In this document: in pieces, positions 5,432-8,966 of the stretch
How positions within the stretch are numbered: position 1 is the first letter of the stretch
Layout: every line of letters begins with the position of its first letter
Assembly: GCA_038065755.1 (NCBI GenBank)
Contig: JBBTQJ010000030.1
Coordinates: 1 to 8,966 of the forward strand
DNA length: 8,966 nucleotides
Origin: JBBTQJ01 sp038065755
Lineage (GTDB): Bacteria; Patescibacteriota; Minisyncoccia; Minisyncoccales; Staskawiczbacteraceae
Reading direction: 5' to 3'
Translations under genes and position numbers: made by a program
Notes under the pieces: generated by a model
Seen by the model: only the letters and a program-made list of their open reading frames with translations
The model's database searches: none
Told to the model about the DNA's origin: nothing

Positions 5432-6760
5432 ATGTCGCAATTAACAAGACCGTTGACTGCACAATTGGAAATAACCGATAAATGTAATCTTCGTTGCAGG
5501 CATTGTTATCATTTAGATTTTAATTGTAAAAGAGATAGTAAGGATCTGCCCGATGAACAGGTGATGCTAATAGCAGCCAAGTTAGCGGAAAACCATATAT
5601 TTTCTTTGGTTATTACTGGAGGAGAGCCTTTAGTACGAAAAGGTTTGACGAGAAAGTTAGTGATATATTTTAAAGAAAAAAATATAGATGTATCCTTAAA
5701 TACCAACCTACAACTACTTGACCAAAAAACACTAGATGACCTCATAGTTAATCACCTCGACGGTATGCTAATTTCTTGTCCATCGGTTGATCCAAAGATT
5801 TATAGCCATATGACCAGTGGCGGTGATTTTTTCCGCTTTTCAAACAATCTGAAAATGGTTCTTGAACGGAAACAGCATTGCTCCATCAATATGGTAGTTA
5901 ATCGGCATAATTTGGGTTATATCCGAGAAACTGCTAAATATATGTTCGATTTGGGCGTAGAAATTTTCGGCGCGACGCCAATGGGTATGAACCCGCAGAG
6001 TCCTGATATGGATAATCTATTAACTCTGTCGGAAGTCAGAGCCTTAATCGAGGAATTAGTATGGATTAAAGAAAACATCGGCTTAAAAGTTGATATTTTT
6101 GAAGCTATACCAAAATGTGCATTTCCTTCATGGATTAGAGGTAAAGATTTATCCTTTTTGAATCGCAAGTGCCAAGCCGGAAAAACAATAGTTTCTATCG
6201 CCAATAACGGTGATGTCCGGCCTTGTTCTCACAATCCAGATATTTATGGCAATATCCTAAATGAAGAGTTAACCGCTATTTGGCAAAGGATGGACGAGTG
6301 GCGAAGTTTTCAAAATATTCCTGACCGTTGCACTACTTGTAAAATATTTTCTAATTGCCACGGCGGTTGTCGAATCACTGCCAAAGCTTGTACAGGAGAT
6401 TGTCGTGGCGAGGATCCATGGATGGAATTGCCTAATGTTTCCGGCGAGTGGCCGATAAAGGCTAAAAGCGATATTTCTCTTGTCCCAGAAATGACTGTGA
6501 CTTTCGCTAAAGTATTTCGTTGGCGACACGAGAATGAGGATACTTACCTTATATCATCTACTCGCAATAATCGAAATTTGACAGCTGTTAATGGACAACT
6601 ATTCAACTTCGTCAAACACTTAAGGAAGATAAGTCCCCTAGTTTTGGAAGATTTGGCAAAATCTGTACGGTGCGATTTCGCTGATTCTGAATTTCAACGT
6701 GTCGTTAATTTACTCACAACTAGGGAGTTTATATCCCTAGGAAGACCAGAAAGGAGGTGA
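5432..6760 (+). CDS. Radical SAM/SPASM peptide maturase with C-terminal PqqD-like domain
   Basis: This 442-aa enzyme should use a [4Fe-4S] cluster and S-adenosylmethionine to modify a peptide by radical chemistry. The SAM cluster motif is CNLRCRHC (C18, C22, C25), followed by ITGGEPL (61-67). The SPASM domain holds the cysteines for two auxiliary clusters: C247, C265, C300, C303, C309, C313, C320 and C324, including the typical C-x2-C-x5-C-x3-C run at 300-313. SPASM enzymes of this layout make sactipeptides, ranthipeptides, PQQ and mycofactocin. Residues about 350-437 (MTVTFAKVFRWRHENEDTYL, then VNGQLFNFVKHL and a final winged-helix-like part) follow the PqqD pattern, so I read them as a RiPP recognition element that holds the leader peptide; unusually it is at the C-terminus, the N-terminus starting directly with the radical SAM barrel. 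The precursor gene follows six bases after the TGA, in the same frame. GC content is higher than in the neighbours, suggesting transfer. The natural product cannot be named. Confidence 0.88.
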   Translation: MSQLTRPLTAQLEITDKCNLRCRHCYHLDFNCKRDSKDLPDEQVMLIAAKLAENHIFSLVITGGEPLVRKGLTRKLVIYFKEKNIDVSLNTNLQLLDQKTLDDLIVNHLDGMLISCPSVDPKIYSHMTSGGDFFRFSNNLKMVLERKQHCSINMVVNRHNLGYIRETAKYMFDLGVEIFGATPMGMNPQSPDMDNLLTLSEVRALIEELVWIKENIGLKVDIFEAIPKCAFPSWIRGKDLSFLNRKCQAGKTIVSIANNGDVRPCSHNPDIYGNILNEELTAIWQRMDEWRSFQNIPDRCTTCKIFSNCHGGCRITAKACTGDCRGEDPWMELPNVSGEWPIKAKSDISLVPEMTVTFAKVFRWRHENEDTYLISSTRNNRNLTAVNGQLFNFVKHLRKISPLVLEDLAKSVRCDFADSEFQRVVNLLTTREFISLGRPERR

Positions 6761-6766
6761 AAAAGC
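6752..6766 (+). promoter_or_regulatory. Shine-Dalgarno of the precursor gene, overlapping the upstream stop
   Basis: AGGAGGTGA (6752-6760) is a near-full match to the 16S rRNA tail and contains the TGA stop of the radical SAM gene. It lies nine bases before the GTG at 6767 and decides that start over the later ATG at 6794. The overlap favours translational coupling of enzyme and substrate. Confidence 0.85.
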
Positions 6767-6904
6767 GTGGACAAGACATTTGATTTCGCCACAATGCAGA
6801 TCGAAGCAGTTACCGTCATGGAAAACTGCTACAACTGCGACAGTGGCGATGGCGGCGGCGACGGAGCTGGCGACGGCTCTGGTGGCGGCTGCGACAACAA
6901 CTGA
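6767..6904 (+). CDS. Candidate RiPP precursor peptide, 45 aa, Cys/Gly/Asp-rich core
   Basis: This GTG-started gene is too short for usual gene calling. It encodes a leader of about 20 residues, MDKTFDFATMQIEAVTVMEN, and a core CYNCDSGDGGGDGAGDGSGG followed by GCDNN. The core has three cysteines (C21, C24, C42), three exact DGxG units with Asp every fourth residue (D28, D32, D36), and many glycines, a composition that only makes sense as the substrate of a modifying enzyme. The neighbouring SPASM radical SAM enzyme typically links Cys sulfur to a carbon of another residue. C21 and C24 each have Asp four residues on (C-x3-D: D25, D28), the spacing used in the ranthipeptide freyrasin; C42 does not. 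Crosslinks to Gly or Asp are inference. The strong Shine-Dalgarno, the overlap with the upstream stop and the terminator just behind make expression very likely. The gene is far richer in GC than its surroundings, partly because of GGC/GAC codons. I do not recognise the family. Confidence 0.8.
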   Translation: MDKTFDFATMQIEAVTVMENCYNCDSGDGGGDGAGDGSGGGCDNN

Positions 6905-6943
6905 GGTTGGAAGTCGTCTCAACGGTTGACTTTCGGTCTCTAT

Positions 6944-6979
6944 GGGCATACTCTTAAATTAAGATTATGCCCTTTTTTT
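6944..6979 (+). terminator. Strong terminator between precursor and HELLH gene
   Basis: GGGCATA (6944-6950) pairs with TATGCCC (6966-6972). After one C-T mismatch the stem continues TCTT/AAGA around the loop AAATT, and seven Ts follow (6973-6979). It lies 40 bases after the precursor stop and only five bases before the next start codon, so it should limit, but perhaps not abolish, read-through into the next gene. Confidence 0.88.
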
Positions 6980-6983
6980 AAAT

Positions 6984-7625
6984 ATGATCTTACGATTCAA
7001 ATATAATTTAGAAAAAGACATTTATAATTATCTGGCAATTAACGGCGCTAAATATAAGGGAGGAAATTCTCACGCTTTGGATTATTATTTTAAAAAATTT
7101 CCGGATGGCCCGACAGAAGACAATCTCAAAAAGTTCATTATAGAATATGTTGATTATAATCATATTGATATTAATCAAAAACTGGCTTCTATTCAAGAAT
7201 TCTGGGCAAAAATTGAAGCAAAATTTATTAATAAAATGAATCGTTTATTTAAAATAAATTTTCCTTTAGAAAAAATTATCGCCTATCTAACTACCGCTGA
7301 CCGCTGCACTCTGGGCAGTGATTATTTCTTTGTCGCTGTTTTCGGTCATCAGCAAAATAAGATAATTATGCACGAACTGTTGCATTTTTATACTTATATT
7401 GCCTTTGAAAAAGAATTTTCTCAACTAGATGAAAAACAAATTTACGATGTCAAAGAAACAATAACCGAATTGTTAAATCAGGAATTTTCTGATTTGATAA
7501 AAATTTCGGAGAGCGGATATCCTCAACATAAAGAATTAAGAGAAAAATTTCGCTTATTTTGGCGGGAAGAAAAGGATATTAAAAAAACAGTTAATAGATT
7601 AATTGATTTTATCAAGCAATTATAA
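6984..7625 (+). CDS. Putative HExxH zinc metallopeptidase, possible leader peptidase
   Basis: This 213-aa soluble protein carries the zinc-peptidase motif HELLH at 130-134, inside IIMHELLHFYTYIAFEKEF, which is predicted to be a helix with a hydrophobic residue before the first His as in gluzincins. A third ligand could be E158 or E162 in VKETITELLNQEF, about 24-28 residues later, which suits the HExxH...E arrangement. The N-terminal half (1-95) is helical, and LTTADRCTLGSDYFFVAVFG (102-121) looks like the edge-strand region before the active helix. No signal peptide or membrane helix is visible, so it would act in the cytosol. I cannot place it in a named peptidase family. Its position right behind the precursor gene makes leader removal an attractive role, but a terminator separates them and it lacks a Shine-Dalgarno and a clear promoter. 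The ATG is the first possible start after an in-frame stop at 6960. A terminator closes it. Confidence 0.65.
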   Translation: MILRFKYNLEKDIYNYLAINGAKYKGGNSHALDYYFKKFPDGPTEDNLKKFIIEYVDYNHIDINQKLASIQEFWAKIEAKFINKMNRLFKINFPLEKIIAYLTTADRCTLGSDYFFVAVFGHQQNKIIMHELLHFYTYIAFEKEFSQLDEKQIYDVKETITELLNQEFSDLIKISESGYPQHKELREKFRLFWREEKDIKKTVNRLIDFIKQL

Positions 7626-7630
7626 AATTG

Positions 7631-7653
7631 AAAGGCGGGGGTCCGCCTTTTTT
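7631..7653 (+). terminator. Rho-independent terminator after the HELLH gene
   Basis: AAAGGCGG (7631-7638) pairs with CCGCCTTT (7643-7650) around the four-base loop GGGT; the T-run is 7648-7653. It closes the RiPP-like region and shares its T-run with the next promoter. Confidence 0.9.
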
Positions 7654-7676
7654 GTTTGTATCTCTTGTGGTAAAAT
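7648..7676 (+). promoter_or_regulatory. Extended -10 promoter for the mini-ORF/oxoamine synthase transcript
   Basis: TG (7668-7669), G, then TAAAAT (7671-7676) is an extended -10. The distance from the first T of the terminator tail to the -10 is 23 bases, the same as at 2283-2306. The predicted transcript start falls on or next to the ATG at 7683. Confidence 0.65.
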
Positions 7677-7682
7677 ATATTA

Positions 7683-7724
7683 ATGTTAGATCAAAAATTT
7701 TGGGAAAAGTATTTTAAAGAGTAA
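7683..7724 (+). CDS. 13-codon leaderless mini-ORF (leader peptide or gene remnant)
   Basis: An ATG six bases after the -10 element opens a 13-codon frame, MLDQKFWEKYFKE, ended by TAA, 17 bases before the oxoamine synthase start. Its place at the expected transcript start would make it a leaderless message. The peptide looks like the N-terminus of a larger protein; from memory, FWxKYF starts occur in SAM-dependent methyltransferases of similar genomes, so it may be a relic left after a deletion. A regulatory leader peptide or chance are the alternatives. Confidence 0.35.
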   Translation: MLDQKFWEKYFKE

Positions 7725-7741
7725 AATTATCTAAAACAAAA

Positions 7742-8956
7742 ATGAAAGATATTAAAAATGCCTTAACTTGGATTAAAAAATACGGTCTTTATCCGGAAAC
7801 GCCCGTTTTGTCGTCTCCGCACGCTCCGGAAACTATAGTAAACGGAAAGAAAGTTTTGCTTTTTGCGACGAATAATTACCTTGGTTTGATTCATGATAAA
7901 AGAGTTGTTTCTGCGGCGATTAAGGGCGTAAAAAAATGGGGAATAGGCAATGGAAGCGCCAGGTTGTTAACTGGTAATATTGAGATACATCAACAATTAG
8001 AAGACAAAATAGCCAGATTTAAACATCGCGAGGCTGGAATTACTTTTGTGTCAGGATATATGGCAAACTCCGGCGCGATACCAGCAGTAGTGAATATTTT
8101 TAAACCATCAATTAGCAGTCTTTTGAGCGGTAAAATTGAAAGAGATAAAAATACTATTATATTTAGCGACGAATATAATCACGCCAGCATTATAGCCGGA
8201 ATTAAACTTTCGAGAGCTCAAAAAGAAATTTATAAACATACCAACATAGACGATTTGGCAGAAAAATTAAAAAAATATCCGGTTAAAACCAGAAAAGTAA
8301 TAATTACAGATGGAGTTTTCAGCATGGACGGCGACATCGCTCCTTTACCGGACATTCTTGATCTAGCCAAAAAATATAATGCGTTGGTATATCTTGACGA
8401 CGCGCATGCAACTGGCATACTCGGAAAAAACGGCAGGGGATTAGAAGATTATTTTGGAATTGAAAATAAGGTTGATATAGTTATGGGAACTTTTACAAAA
8501 TCGTTTGGAGGCGTTGGCGGTTTTGTTGTGGGAAGTAAAATATTGATTGATTATTTAAAAATTGCATCAGATTCTTTTATTTTTACCGCTCCCATCGCTC
8601 CTCCTGTCGTATATGGACTTATTAAAGCAATTGAAATTGTAGAAAAAGAACCTTGGCGCAGAAAAAAATTACTAGAAAACGCTGAATACCTAAGAAATAA
8701 ATTGAAAGAATTGAATTTTAATACAGGAACTTCTAATACTCAAATAATTCCAATTATTGTTGGGGACGAAAAAAAAGCTATAAAGGTAAGCCAACTTTTA
8801 CTGGAAAGAAATATATTTATTCCGGTAGCCCGATGGCCCGCTGTTCCTCAAAAACAGGCAAGGCTAAGAACAACCCTAACCTGCGACCATACTTTTGAAC
8901 AAGTAGATTATTTAGTTAGCACCCTTACAAAAATTAGGCAAAAAATAAAATTTTAA
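7742..8956 (+). CDS. Alpha-oxoamine synthase family PLP enzyme (BioF/KBL-like)
   Basis: This 404-aa fold-type I PLP enzyme condenses an amino acid with an acyl-CoA. The family comprises 8-amino-7-oxononanoate synthase, 2-amino-3-ketobutyrate CoA ligase (glycine C-acetyltransferase), 5-aminolevulinate synthase and serine palmitoyltransferase. Landmarks are FATNNYLGL (41-49), GIGNGSARLLTGN (67-79), TFVSGYMAN (101-109), DEYNHASI with H147, ITDGVFSMDGDIAPL (188-202), LDDAHATGILG with D220 and H222, the PLP lysine K253 in TFTKSFGGVGG, and the C-terminal RLRTTLTCDHT (374-384). Compared with usual members there is an extra 12-16 residues at about 119-137 (FKPSISSLLSGKIERDKNT) just before the strand leading to FSDEYNHAS. 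Length is normal overall. Which substrate it uses cannot be decided here: no biotin or threonine-catabolism gene is adjacent. It has its own promoter and is separated from the peptide cluster by a terminator, so a link to that cluster is unproven. Confidence 0.88.
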   Translation: MKDIKNALTWIKKYGLYPETPVLSSPHAPETIVNGKKVLLFATNNYLGLIHDKRVVSAAIKGVKKWGIGNGSARLLTGNIEIHQQLEDKIARFKHREAGITFVSGYMANSGAIPAVVNIFKPSISSLLSGKIERDKNTIIFSDEYNHASIIAGIKLSRAQKEIYKHTNIDDLAEKLKKYPVKTRKVIITDGVFSMDGDIAPLPDILDLAKKYNALVYLDDAHATGILGKNGRGLEDYFGIENKVDIVMGTFTKSFGGVGGFVVGSKILIDYLKIASDSFIFTAPIAPPVVYGLIKAIEIVEKEPWRRKKLLENAEYLRNKLKELNFNTGTSNTQIIPIIVGDEKKAIKVSQLLLERNIFIPVARWPAVPQKQARLRTTLTCDHTFEQVDYLVSTLTKIRQKIKF

Positions 8957-8966
8957 TTTGGTTTTT

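Noticed and set aside
5509..6529. Three minus-strand frames of 78-95 codons inside the maturase gene
   Set aside because: They are antisense to conserved radical SAM and SPASM motifs, with no start signals.
6758..6904. TGA read as glycine (Gracilibacteria-type code), fusing maturase and precursor
   Set aside because: Conserved glycines in all other genes use GGN and none contains an in-frame TGA, so the standard code fits; occasional read-through is kept only as a finding.
6737..6949. 70-codon minus-strand frame, Ala/Val-rich, opposite the precursor gene
   Set aside because: It is the antisense of the GGC/GAC-rich core, has no Shine-Dalgarno, and its low-complexity composition follows from the other strand.
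6926..6954. Promoter TTGACT-17-TACTCT for the HELLH gene
   Set aside because: The -10 matches only 3 of 6 bases and lies inside the terminator stem.
1..8966. CRISPR array, tRNA or rRNA genes
   Set aside because: No regularly spaced near-identical repeats of 25-40 bases and no tRNA TpsiC or acceptor pattern were seen; the short repeats at 726-822 and 3691-3733 are too degenerate and irregular.

Overview
The window is AT-rich (roughly 30-35% GC in most genes by eye). It has short intergenic gaps, A/T-only starts without Shine-Dalgarno sequences for nearly all genes, leaderless-looking extended -10 promoters, and small single-domain proteins. This look, with a TrmB-type regulator, a DUF3800 protein and a truncated integrase-type transposase, suggests an uncultivated bacterium of the Patescibacteria/CPR kind. 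That placement is inference; the window has no rRNA, tRNA or ribosomal protein gene. Conserved glycines are encoded by GGN and no gene body needs TGA to be read as an amino acid, so the standard bacterial code fits.

Layout. (1) 1-900: the 5' half of a DDE integrase-type transposase on the minus strand, cut off before the end of its catalytic domain, followed by a perfect 13-bp inverted repeat and three degenerate 17-bp direct repeats that look like a transposon end. (2) 899-2288: a plus-strand group with a MazG/dCTP-pyrophosphatase-like enzyme, an unrecognised 121-aa protein and a 5'(3')-deoxyribonucleotidase-like HAD phosphatase, closed by a clear terminator. (3) 2306-3517: a promoter, a GNAT acetyltransferase and a DUF3800 protein. 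(4) 3516-3811: no protein gene, but on the minus strand a promoter-like signal, a 58-nt multi-branched RNA fold and a U8 tail that together look like a small RNA gene, plus a patch of short repeats and a GGGTCA/TGACCC hairpin. (5) 3812-5130, minus strand: a TrmB-family regulator overlapping the C-terminal half of a fold-type II PLP enzyme that has lost its catalytic-lysine half. (6) 5131-5431: a divergent control region with a consensus promoter and several palindromes.

(7) 5432-7650 is the most interesting part. A radical SAM/SPASM enzyme with a C-terminal PqqD-like (RiPP recognition element) tail is followed after six bases by a 45-codon, GTG-started gene. That gene encodes a short leader followed by a Cys- and Gly-rich core with three DGxG tandem repeats. 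It looks like a ribosomally made, post-translationally modified peptide (RiPP) precursor. A strong terminator follows, then a 213-aa protein with an HELLH zinc-peptidase motif that could cut the leader. The maturase and precursor genes are the only two in the window with strong Shine-Dalgarno sequences, are the only two ending in TGA, and are visibly richer in GC than their neighbours, so the pair was probably acquired. (8) 7631-8956: a terminator/promoter module almost identical to the one at 2283-2311, a 13-codon leaderless mini-ORF, and an alpha-oxoamine synthase-family PLP enzyme.

Proposed working model for region 7 (inference): the TrmB regulator and the palindromes in the divergent region control the radical SAM-precursor transcript, the SPASM enzyme binds the leader through its C-terminal tail and crosslinks the Cys/Asp/Gly core, and the terminator keeps expression of the HELLH protein below that of the precursor.
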